Positions 1-10,289 of a stretch of DNA of 64,000 nt are shown piece by piece. Numbering within the stretch: position 1 is the stretch's first letter; the number at the start of each line of letters is the position of its first letter. The notes under the pieces were generated by a model. It did not search any database and was not told where the DNA came from. It saw only the letters and a list, made by a program, of their open reading frames with translations. The DNA is taken from assembly GCA_015179125.1 (NCBI GenBank), contig WHVA01000023.1:372001-436000 (forward strand). The letters run 5' to 3'. Source of the stretch: Gautieria morchelliformis (Eukaryota; Basidiomycota; Agaricomycetes; Gomphales; Gomphaceae). The position numbers were made by a program, and so were the translations under genes.

Positions 1-3000
1 TTTATGTGCTGGAAAGGTATTCATGGCGTACACATGAGTAACTTATAGGGAAACCCATAAGACACTTAGACATTAATCCACAACATTGACCAAGGAACAC
101 CAGAGAATTTCCCACGTATAATTACATATAACAAAAAAAGAAATCAACACACCTATGTGTGTGGATATTATACTGGACAGCCAGGTTGTGGACAACATTC
201 TTGACATGTATATATTTGACAACATAGAATTAACTTACAACATTATTGAATATACATTGTTATCATACTTAAGCACTCAAGCTATTATGTCAAAATTCCA
301 AATACAGTGGAATTTTTTTCAAATGCAAAACTAATACTCCTACTCATATCTGTTACAAGTATCTGTTACTCTATCTTGTAGTCTAATACTCTCTCATATG
401 TATATATATCTTTGAGATGTTTAAATATATACAGAATCATCTAATAACATCTATTATTCTCCTTATAAATGCTACTATATATTCCTATATGTTGTTATTA
501 ATACTCTTATAATGTATATTATATACTCATATATGCTGTATCACATGACCATTATGATTATCCTCCGTAGTCTAAACTGCACATTCACATATTGGATGTG
601 TTGGTGCAATGGTTCAAAGTCCTGTTAACTTACGTAAGTATTATCTCACTCTGTGCAGGTTCAATTCTCCCTTGGCCGTATTAGACTACAATATGGAGTA
701 ATAGTAGTTGTCTAGATATTTGTAATATATATGATGAGGAGTATTAATATGAATAATTATAATGATATAGTGTATATTAAAAGTGGGTAGAAAAAATAAG
801 AAGAGGTGTTCTCGTCGGCAGAGCTGCCGCTCGGGGAGGGACAAAAGAAAATTTAGTTATATCCCAACAATAAGATTGGCATGTACTTTCATCCTCTTCT
901 TTTCTATAATCTGAGAATAAAATGGGTGAAGCTACAGGTAATAAAAAGTTGTGAGCATCCACCATATGGCTCGGGATGGGCCAGCTTTATGCCAGCCTTT
1001 GCCAGAATGGACTTCTCAGGGTCTGTGTCTATGGCATCGGCCATCACGATACATATCATTCATGTGATACCATCATATGGCTCTTGTACACCATCTGGCT
1101 GGTCCAGTATGCCTTGACCTTCAGTCGGGGCCATGGACCGATCACACGGCTGTGATGCTGTGCGGACCATGTTGGTATATGCTCTGACTGGTGCTGGGGC
1201 AGGGTCGGTCTCAGGGATGGGCGCCTCTGGTGAATGGGCATCTGGAGGGGGTTGCATGACAAGTGTCGCCTGTCAAACCCATGTTGCGGAGAAGCAGCCT
1301 ACTATTGTAGGCTGCGCACGTTTGCCGTGCATCCTGTACAGCACGTGTGAGCAGCTCATCAGGCTGCCGGTCAGTGTGGCCTTGGGCCACAGCGGCTGCG
1401 GCATTCCATGCTAGCAGCTCGAGAGCCCATTGTCAAGATTGGTTTTTAGGCGTTAATATCGTGTATTAGTGAACACAGTGAATGCCCGAATAACTTGTGT
1501 GAAGAGATATGCCGTTCGGTGAATAGGGTGAACCAACAAATGTTCAGAAGATAAGAGGGCTGCCCGAACGGGGCTGGCCCTATCGACAGTCGTAGTGAAA
1601 TAGCCCATGGCACTTGACGATGTAACGTGCAAGGTATCACGGAAAGGTTGTTTAAGTATCAACAATCCTTTCGCCGGCGAAGGCACTCCTTCGGAGCCCT
1701 TTGCCGACAGCACAGATAATAGTTCGAAGGCTAAGGTAACGAAGGTGAAGTACGACAACTCACCAGTGGTGCTTAAGTCCTCCTCTTGTCGAAGATAAGA
1801 ATCTACAGGAGAGGGCTCAAGGCGATGATGATCACAGTGAGGTCAAGTTTTTGCACAAGATAGACGTATGATAATTAAACTGGGGAATATACATGCGAAT
1901 GGAAACTACTTATATCGAATACTCGTATGATATCAGCGAATATGAAAGAGGCCATCTGGAGTCAGGGTTGGATAGGGGTGCGCAGTCAGGATACAGAAAA
2001 GATGAAACACGTATACAATAGAAAGAAGGAGGAGTGCGAATGTGAAACAACAGGGGGAAAAGACGACGAAGGCACTTATGTATGAAAGCACACCTTGAGA
2101 CCTGCATAAATGTTACCCTGCACAGACTCTTCGTCTTCTGGGCTGATCCCACACGATCTACGGGTAGGGCATCCCGCCAATACATCCTGGCCATATGAAC
2201 ACCTAAAGGGGTTGCGTCGGGAAGGTGATGGGGCCAGTGATGAACCATCATGCCAGATAGAGGGTGTCGATCATGTTTGATGGTGTGCCTGCTGGCGAAT
2301 GATGCGAGCAGTGAATGGTTGTTCGGCGAGTGTGGCGAAGAGCAAATGGAGCGAACATAGAGGAGGAGTGATAGGAGGGTAGGGCGAACTCAGGTGAAGC
2401 TGCTGGAGGAGCGATGAGGGGGAATGTAGAGACAGCGAGGTAAGGGAAATAGACGCGTCATGACACCCGTGTATGGTGGCACACTGCACTGGCCTCCTTT
2501 TGTTGCCAGTGCACAGCCTCGAGCTCTAGGCTCTCCGTTGTGGCCTCAGAGTTAGGCTCTGAGATGACTTGTTCTCTGACGATCTGCAGATCATCTTGCG
2601 GCTGCTTGTAGGGGCTGTTGTGATATACGCAACTATATTATTTAAATCATCCATATATATACAGAAACTAATAAAAGAAACAAAAGAAGAATTTATCAAA
2701 GAATAGGAATGACACTCACAACATCACAGACATCAATACACGCAAGCAACACATGACATCACGATCAAGTAGCTATCTTATCTACCGATTAGATACGATA
2801 CAGGAACGAAATCATCGGCCATGTGTGGCCGATCAGAGACAGTGCGCCTGTCGGCAGATGGCATCGGCCATGACGTCGACAGGTGCCAGGCCACAGGCAC
2901 CGAGGAGGTGCAGGCACCAAACGCCGCAGAGGTATATAGACTGCGCAGGAGCATCGGACGTTACGGAATGATGACAGAACATCATTCCAAGCACGTATGC

Positions 3001-3720
3001 TCGATCAGCTGCCACATAGAAGAGGCACAGAGACAGCAGCCCCATCACCAAGAGCAGCATTTATGCTGCACAAGAGAAACTTAATTTCATTTTTTATATT
3101 GAGCTCCATGACACGACCAGCTGATTACTATCTTAACATCATGTAGACAGGAGCTTTGTATAATAGGTACAAGACTCTATTCCAAAGCCTAACACCCCTG
3201 TCATTATCCCGATCTTTTTTCATGGCTTTATGACTATAAATAGTCACCCCTTTAGTTACACATAGTTTTTCGGCCCATTTACCCATTATCCTGAACACTG
3301 GTAGTTATCACTGTTATAGTATAAATAGCTACCACAAATGTACGAACCGAACATCCAGAATTCACTGTAGTCTTGTTTGATAGCTACAGAACTTAATTCT
3401 CGATAGTTTTCTCCAAATCTTTGTTGAGAGTCTACTATTACTGCCTACTCTAACCTACTATCTCAAAAGCGAAGCCTTTTGAGACAGCTGTTCTCTAGAT
3501 AGAACTCATTTCTTCATCGATGTGATCACGTGACCACCATCCATCAGTGTCGGACATGCCCTGCAGAGCTTAGTCAGCACATAGCAAAAGGGCAGATATA
3601 GCAGTCCCAACCGCTAAGCAATAGGAATCTTTCATCAAGGCATTTTAATCTGATATTAAACCATAAAAGGGGCAACCGGCACTGTGTGTGATTCATTTCT
3701 GAATCATACGTCTTGCGGCC
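1..3720. other. AT-rich intergenic or decayed repeat DNA
   Basis: No convincing gene is visible. Open frames here are short, overlap on both strands and show no recognisable domain. The first 780 bases and 3100-3700 are strongly AT-rich; 800-3090 is more balanced and contains short self-complementary patches, for example around 2815-2900 where CGGCCAT-type motifs recur. It may be old transposon sequence, but no terminus could be placed. Confidence 0.5.
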
Positions 3721-3737
3721 GGCGGCAGCATGTGTGA

Positions 3738-4461
3738 TCAGTCCTGCTCCTGCTCCTGTTGATCATTGGGGGCGCGGTCTTGTTCGCTTGCCACCGATTG
3801 AGGCACATTCCTGGGGGATGCTGTGGGTTCTTTGCGTGAGCGAAGCACCTTCTGCATGTCCTCCAATGAGGCCGCGTCCCATTGCCAGATCTCCTCTATT
3901 TGGTGGAGTTCCTTGCTGAACTGCATGAGGGCTGTCATGATATTGTCAAGCCGCGATGCGATATGCTCATCATGCTTATGGCCCGTGAGCATGTTCCTAT
4001 GCAATGTGTCTTGCACTTGCTTGGCCATTGCTTCCGCCATCTCATTGTCGATGGCGTGTTTCCTCAAGCTTTTGTGGCTCAAGCTCGAATTTCTGAGCCT
4101 TGCCCATCATCGGGTGCTTGTCTTTTATTTTGTCATGCCCCATCAGGGGCGACGGTCGTTGCTCGACTTCATGAGCGGCAGGCTGAGTTTCGACTTCAAG
4201 ATCATCTCGAAGTATGCCCTGATCCTGAGGCTCTGCCGTTGGACAACGGTGAGACGTCTCTGCCCTTGCCCTTGTTCAAGGGCCAGGGGGATTGGGGTGG
4301 GGATGCCGGATTGTTGTCCAGTGGTGTCCCCTCTTCGACCACACTGGGTGAGACATGGTCTGGCCCTTGCCATCCTCAATTGGGGGGACTAGTGCGGTGA
4401 TATCTACGATCTCTCCGTCTTCTGGTGTCCTGGACTCTTGGTCCAGGGTAGCATCAGCCAT
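3738..4461 (-). pseudogene. Possible broken hypothetical or gag-like reading frame
   Basis: On the minus strand an acidic start (ATG near 4461, beginning MADATLDQES), a middle segment near 4379-4143 and a 114-residue glutamine/glutamate-rich segment at 4082-3738 lie consecutively in different frames. The last segment looks helical and charged, with a run of QEQEQD just before the stop. The order suggests one ancestral protein broken by frameshifts, or exons whose splice sites I could not confirm. I recognise no family. A retroelement capsid-like protein is one option because degenerate gypsy pol lies close by, but this is inference. Confidence 0.3.
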
Positions 4462-4751
4462 TCGCTAGGCTGCACCTGGGGTGTTGGCGGTGAGCTAGAA
4501 ACTCGCATCCTTCTAATCATCATGCTCACAGTCGACAGTAGAGGGTCTACTGGATGGTGTTCAACGGTAAACAGCCGTCGACGCAGCAATCTTTTTCAAG
4601 ATCATGCAGATTTCCACAAATCAGTTGTTCGCTTGGCAAACAACTGCAGGAAGTTCAAAAAGGTGTAAGAGAGTGGATCTTAGCACCTTGTATCACAAGG
4701 GCAAGCGGAACTCGACCAATATGTGGTTATTCCGTGTCACTGCAGGCATGG

Positions 4752-5122
4752 AAAAGTTTTCTTGTCTGAAAAACTGTTGAAAAAATTGTAAAGATTTTCC
4801 AAATATTTTTAGTGTTTTTTATGTAAAAAACTATAATAAAATTTTGTGTTTTTATTAGAATTTGTTGAGCAAGAAAATTGTAAAAAAATTCAAAGTTTTT
4901 TTCAGGGTTTTTTATGGATTTCTTTGTGTTTTCACAAGAAACTTATAAAAAGACAAAAAAACCCTGCAAAAAACTTTAAACTTTTTTACAATTTTCTTGC
5001 TCAACAAATTCTAACAAAAGCACAAAATTTTGTTAAAAGTTTTTTTACATTAAAAATCCTAAAAAAATTTAGAATATATTTACAGTTTTTTGAACAGTTT
5101 TTCAGACCAGAAAATCTTTATA
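4752..5122. mobile_element. AT-rich MITE or foldback element
   Basis: The sequence is a long imperfect palindrome centred near 4930. The left end around 4757-4795 (TCTGAAAAACTGTTGAAAAA) is matched by the reverse complement of 5075-5115 (TCTGAAAAACTGTTCAAAAA). Inner arms also pair: 4861-4925 (TTGTTGAGCAAGAAAATTGT) with 4965-5015. It has no coding capacity, is very AT-rich and is about 370 bp long, as expected for a miniature inverted-repeat element. No target duplication was confidently identified. Confidence 0.7.
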
Positions 5123-5167
5123 TGCCTCCAGTGTGTGCTTCATAGTGACAGTGTAAGGTAAGATGAT

Positions 5168-5303
5168 CTAGGGAACCGCCGCACGGTTCCCATGCAAGAA
5201 CTATACAGTGGATCCATAAGGATCCACTAACATTAGCTAATCTATTCCAGCAGCATGCATTGCCTTAAGGGCAATGCGGGTAAATAGGGTATTTACACTC
5301 ACC
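5168..5303. repeat. Cluster of short palindromes
   Basis: Several small hairpin-forming palindromes follow one another: GGAACCGCCGCACGGTTCC near 5172, TGGATCCATAAGGATCCA near 5210, ATTAGCTAAT near 5233, GCATTGCCTTAAGGGCAATGC near 5257 and TAAATAGGGTATTTA near 5281. They lie between the MITE and the degenerate gypsy pol, so they may belong to a terminus of either. Function unknown. Confidence 0.5.
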
Positions 5304-6040
5304 CACCAATACCTTGGCCCCTTTGTGGTAGTCTGGAGGGTTGGGAGGAATGTGTACTGAACCTACCCACATTGATGGCTTGGCTGCACCCAGTGTTCAA
5401 CATGGTGAAGCTCCTCCTGGGCCTAAGGGCCAGACCCCCACTGCCACTAGAAATTGTTGAATTGTTGACGGGGATCAGCACTATGTGGTTGACAAGAACC
5501 TTGACAGGTTGAGAATTGGACGTGGTTATTATACTGGAACTCTGCAAGTGGGAAGACTTCGTCCCAGTCATCCTACCTCTTGTTCATGAAGAGCCGAAGG
5601 TACTGCTCAAGTTCTTGGTTGATGCATTCCATCTGGATGTCTCCCTGTGGGTAACACATGGTGGTTGTGGCCACCAGAATCCCAAGCAACTGGTACAGTT
5701 CTTGGGTCAGCTCAGTCACAAACTGGGGGCCTCAGTTGGAAACTACCTGGTGCAAAAGCCCATGTAATTTCCAGACGTTCCTGAGGAATAGGCATGCCAC
5801 TCTGAGGGCCATCATGGTGGTCATGGTTGGGATGAAGTGGGACTGTTTGCTTACTAGGTCAACCTCACACATGACTGCATTGTACCCATGGGATTCCCGT
5901 AGTTAGATGATGAAATTGACACTAACCCTATCCTAATGAGACTCTAGAATCAGAAACAGGAGTAGCTGTGCACTGCCCAAGGTGTGGCAATTCTACCAGA
6001 CCCACCTGGGAGCACCCCGGAGGGTCAGGTCAGAGGCTTT
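5299..6040 (-). pseudogene. Degenerate Ty3/gypsy integrase fragment
   Basis: Reading the minus strand across several frames gives a recognisable integrase core: a stretch like SKQSHFIPT, then LFLRNVWKLHGL, then a VVSN-x-GPQFVTEL segment corresponding to the second catalytic aspartate region (D replaced by N and a stop), then a region like QLLGI...PQGDIQMECINQELEQYLR and a plausible AEFQYNN segment. Stops and frame changes interrupt it repeatedly, so it is dead. The 6099-6490 repeat abuts its upstream side. Confidence 0.65.
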
Positions 6041-6098
6041 CCAACTGATCATGTCCTGTGCCTCAAGGATGCAGCAATCTAGAGGGGAGATGATGTCA

Positions 6099-6490
6099 GG
6101 AGGTTGTTCAGATTGACAATAATGTACATTCTTCTTGGATATATTCAATATCTTTTAAAATATCAACCATAACCAAATTCATCACATATCATTTTGAGCA
6201 ATTTGTATATTGTGGATATTCTAAAAAATTTTAAATGTTCTGAGATTTTAAAAATATGTTTTTATGTGCTGAAACATAGTGTTTATTGAGATAACAGAGC
6301 AGTGTCGGATAGGATTTGGATAACCATATGTTAAAAGTATATAGGAAATTAGTTAGATGTACAATGATAAAATGTAGAAGCAAGTATATACAATAACTCT
6401 GGTAAGTTTGATATATCTGATTAGAAGGTATGTTTAAAATAATATGCATGTATCTTATGAAGATATATAACTATTGATGTTTAGACAAAT
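6099..6490 (-). repeat. Diverged inverted copy of the 577-bp repeat
   Basis: This segment is the reverse complement of the right three quarters of the 577-bp repeat found at 7932-8508 and 13841-14417. It begins GGAGGTTGTTCA, matching the repeat end CATCCTCC region, and continues through AATGTACATTCTTCT, TTTTAAAATATCAACC and TGTTTAGACAA in the same order. It carries many substitutions, unlike the two nearly identical copies, so it is an older insertion of the same family. Confidence 0.75.
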
Positions 6491-7931
6491 GCTTGTCCTT
6501 GGATGTATGAGTGGGGTTAGGTCGGTGGGGTGAAGAGGGCGAAACTACTTCAAAAAATGTAATTTAATTTTTCACAAACTTCCATGTTTTTAGTGCCTGA
6601 AAATCAGTGCTCAAAAGAACTTATTTTTAGTGCTCTTTAATGACATTCTTGAACAGTGATTCCCAGTGAAAGGTGGTCATGGTGGTGTATGGGAACTGCT
6701 GTTCAACCAGCATACTGTATAGTCTCGGATCAAGCTGTTCAACCAGCCTTCAAACTGTCTTTACTGTAAATTTGTATTCTGCATCAAAGGCCTTTAAAAC
6801 AACCATTTATCGCCATCATAAAAATGTCTACTATCCTCATAAGGCCTATTCAAACCTCCCTCTAATTATCTATGAATTTTACTTAATTTTCCGAGGCTGT
6901 CTTCACTCAGATCACTTATTTCTGTGCAGCAGAGTTGTGGATACACATGTCCCCACAACTCTGTTTTGGACTTCTGATTTCAAACTCCAACCAGACACTC
7001 GCGTCACTTGCGGATTGTGCACCCGCGGTCACCCACAAATCTGGTCAGGTGGCTCCTTCAGACTCAGCCTCTGAGTTCGAAAAGCCTAGTCATTTGCTTG
7101 TACAGCCGCAATGACTCAACCGACTCATGCACACCTTGGTAAGTCACATGTACATGACTCACCCAAGCTGTCATAAATCACATGAGTCCAATTCATGACT
7201 CATTCCTGACGAATCAAGCGCTGATTGGTGGAAAACCCTGTGGAGTCACCAGTAGGAGTCATTTCAAGTCACTGTGAGTCATTATGAGTCAGACAGAACC
7301 TTCCCACGCATTCTGAAAGCTTCTTCATGACTCATTCCCCCATTCCATTAATAGATAGAAGGTTCTACCGCTTAGTTAAGCGCCTGTACAATATGATATA
7401 AAAGGAGGCCCTTTGCCTGCCTTTCATCAGCCAATCTACCCATCTTCTATCCTACATGTGACATCGTGTGACTTGCATCTTACTAAGCTGCTAATCCCAG
7501 CTAGGGTTATTCACTTACTTTAGTGTCTAATTCCTAAAAAGTAGTTACTTTACTGCTTAGCCACTTGGACTAATCCTCCAGGTGTAATTCTACAGGGTGA
7601 GTCTGTCAATTGAAAGTCTTGCCATTCACACTCCAATACCCGAGACGATCTGATCAGTCGATTTTCCTGATTAGAGACTTTCACAAGTCACTTTGTTCAC
7701 AAAACTCGTCCCTCATTTTATTGCAGTGCGCTGGTAGATTATCAGGGCAGTCCATTTATAAACTCGCCTGCTAAGTACATTCCTTTATATTTGTAAGGAC
7801 CCAGCCTTTGGCCAGTTACTTACCGGTATAAGCTTCTTCCGAGCCCGAGTACTTGTGATTCTAATCCTGCGCCCGAGCCCGAGCTCGAGCTAGAGCTCAT
7901 ATCCGACCTTGATCCGATGCCCTAATCCCCT
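6491..7931. other. Repeat-like intergenic DNA with TGACTCA motifs
   Basis: No gene is supported. From about 7130 to 7340 the motif GAGTCA/TGACTC occurs many times in both orientations, followed by a TATA-like ATATAAAAGG near 7395. This resembles the promoter half of the TGAGTCA-bearing LTR at 26901-27868, so the stretch is probably an old LTR, but TG...CA ends and a target duplication were not found. Around 7860-7900 there is a GAGCCCGAGCTCGAGCT-type low-complexity palindromic patch. Confidence 0.4.
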
Positions 7932-8508
7932 TAGGAGGATGGTTGTAACTGTCATATATATGTATATATAGCTTAGCTCATCTATATTTCATAAAATATA
8001 TCAAAATTGAGGCAGTTGCCAGCATCTGTAAGGCATGCTTAATCCTAGCCCCAAAGTTCTTTCTCACAGTCTGCTGCTCCCCCAGGAAAAGGTGTATACC
8101 CCATTGTCTAAACATCAATAGTTACATATCTTTGTACTAATACATGCATATTATTTTAATCATACCTTCTAATCAGATCTCTCAACCATATATAATAATA
8201 TAGTACAGGTATTGTCCATACTTGCTTCTATATTCTGTGATTGTACATCTAACATGTTTCATGTATACTTTTAATATCTAGTCATCCACATCCTCTCTGA
8301 AATTGCTCTGTTATATCAATACACACCATGCTTTAGCACATACAACCATATTTTTAAAATATCAGAACATTCAAAAAATTTTAGGATATCCACAATATAC
8401 AAGTTGCTCAAAATGATGGACTATGAATTTGGTTAGGGTTGATATTTTAAAAGATATCTAATATATCCTAGAAGAATGTACATTGTTGTCAATGTGAACA
8501 TCCTCCTA
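7932..8508 (+). repeat. 577-bp terminal direct repeat, left copy
   Basis: It begins TAGGAGGATGGTTGTAAC and ends AATGTGAACATCCTCCTAG, so the repeat itself has short inverted ends (GGAGGATG/CATCCTCC). It is non-coding and AT-rich. It differs from the right copy at only a few positions, for example GGAAAAGGTG versus GGAAAGGGTG. Its right edge supplies the stop codon of the neighbouring transposase gene. Confidence 0.85.
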
Positions 8509-9810
8509 GTAGCGTCTACCCTTCTTCTTTTGACGTCTATTGTAGTCCTCTATGCACTGCGTTGTATCAAAATCTTCCTCCCTTACCCAAGTGTGATCTT
8601 CATAGTTTTTCCATTGAACTAAGTATTCTTTTCTCTTTCCTTTTGTCCTATGATCTACTATTTTGTTCACTTCATATGTATCTTCAATATCTTGGTCAGA
8701 TTCATTTGTATCTGTACCTGCTAATAATCGTGCTTGATACTTAGACATTTTCTTTGCATCCTCTGTAATATCCTTTAGAGTTGAGATTCTCAGTGACTCA
8801 AAGTCGAGGGTATCAGTTGATGGATAGTCAAAATGGCTCTCCATCCATGACATATGATTAGGTTGTGCTTGGAGCTCTCCTAATTTAACAAACCGTTTGG
8901 TATTAAGCAGCAAGCATGCTAATCTAAACTGCAAAGAGAATATCTTAGGATTTGAGGTTTGGACAGGCTTCTGATTATTTAACTTCTTAAATGTCATTCC
9001 TAACTCTCCAAATAAGCTTTCTATCTTTGATCTGAAACTACCAAATCTTTCATTGTAACACTTCTCCATATCTGATAGTTCAGCATTCTTCTGCTTCCGA
9101 ATTGGATGACAGAAATTCATTTCTTTCAATCTACCTTGCTTTACTACTTGTTTCACAAATAGTGTATAGCCTCCATCAAGAGCCATACGATCTGCCTTAT
9201 CCATCTTATCTCTTAAGTTCATTTCTGTGAACATTGCTCCATCAGAGTGGCTACATGGCAATGAATCAGAAACAAACAAAGACATCCCATGAAAATCCAT
9301 AATTACTTGAGTTCTCATTCCAGAATTTCTGTGTTTATGTGACCATTGTACTTTAGATGATCTTCCTATTTCTGTTCCTCTTGTCTCATGACCATCAAGG
9401 AATAAAGTTATTGTGTTGAATAGTTCTTCCTTATTATTATCCTTTGCAGATAATATTCTAATCCTTATGTTGGAAAACATATGAGCCAACAAATCAATGA
9501 TTTTGTCATTTAAGTCATTATTAAGGTCCTTTTCATGTCCAAAGAAACTCTGATGGATCGCATGAAAAGTACTCCCAGGTATAAATCTGTTCATATCACC
9601 AAATGTACAACCTTCAAGCAGATGATAGAGTATTAATAGTCCCTTCTCTACATTTCGATATGGACCTGGATGGTGCTTGAATGGAAACAACACTACTAGG
9701 AAGAAAAACACTGGTATTGGTCCAAGCTTCTCTAATACTCTTTTCTTGACGAGATCTATTTCAGAAACAGGTTTTAGTCCTGATCTATGAAATTTAGTTG
9801 GCTTCAACAA
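8506..9810 (-). CDS. DDE transposase with C-terminal chromodomain
   Basis: This is a cut-and-paste transposase of the DDE_Tnp_4 (Harbinger-like) type; residues are numbered from the codon at 9810. The catalytic triad is visible as D139 (FLDGHETRG), D190 (SHSDGAMF) and E264 (SKIESLFGEL), with an ALDGGY motif at about 211-215. The last 60 residues form a chromodomain (EYLVQWKNYEDHTW core), a histone-methyl-lysine reader fold better known at the ends of chromovirus integrases, where it can steer integration. The open frame has no ATG at its start. In frame upstream lies ATG 9885 followed by 15 codons and a TAG at 9837-9835, so this copy may carry a nonsense mutation near its N-terminus. The stop codon TAG overlaps the edge of the 577-bp repeat. 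Confidence 0.85.
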   Translation of the reverse strand: MLKPTKFHRSGLKPVSEIDLVKKRVLEKLGPIPVFFFLVVLFPFKHHPGPYRNVEKGLLILYHLLEGCTFGDMNRFIPGSTFHAIHQSFFGHEKDLNNDLNDKIIDLLAHMFSNIRIRILSAKDNNKEELFNTITLFLDGHETRGTEIGRSSKVQWSHKHRNSGMRTQVIMDFHGMSLFVSDSLPCSHSDGAMFTEMNLRDKMDKADRMALDGGYTLFVKQVVKQGRLKEMNFCHPIRKQKNAELSDMEKCYNERFGSFRSKIESLFGELGMTFKKLNNQKPVQTSNPKIFSLQFRLACLLLNTKRFVKLGELQAQPNHMSWMESHFDYPSTDTLDFESLRISTLKDITEDAKKMSKYQARLLAGTDTNESDQDIEDTYEVNKIVDHRTKGKRKEYLVQWKNYEDHTWVREEDFDTTQCIEDYNRRQKKKGRRY

Positions 9811-9885
9811 AGGCCATTTTTCATCAAGAAACCCCTAATGTTCATTCATCAACATTTGATATTCTTCAAGGAGTGACTCATTCAT

Positions 9886-10289
9886 TATAAAGGAAAGTTC
9901 TCAGCTACAACTATGAGTCGGAAAAAGGAGTGTTGTATAGTGGAGTTCATTGATAAGATGACGACTTTATATATTTCGATTTTATATTGCATTCACTATT
10001 CAACTCTCTAAATAAAACCATAAACAACGTAAAAGGAATATATAATTTTACTGGAATTATATTCTCAACTACTGGTCTGGATTACCTTCCACAATAAGTG
10101 ATGACATATACACTAACAGATGGAGATAAATCAATCAAACCAAACTTTGTAGTTAGCAGGCATGATTATAATAACAGTCTTTGTGATGATATGTAATTTA
10201 AACAACAGTGCTAGGACCTAGTTGACAATTTAATTATAAAACCAGATTAGATGAGTCAGTATTGAAAATTGATTCTGTGAAATTGTAAA
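9886..10289. other. Divergent intergenic spacer of the transposon
   Basis: An AT-rich, non-coding stretch separates the minus-strand transposase from the plus-strand triple-repeat ORF, so both genes would be transcribed outward from here. TATATATT-like runs occur near 9970, but no specific promoter element can be assigned. Confidence 0.45.

Noticed and set aside
600-690. tRNA-like segment (GGTGCAATGG ... GGTTCAATTCT)
   Set aside because: It resembles A and B boxes, but the T stem does not pair and no acceptor stem could be formed, so a tRNA or SINE call is not supported.
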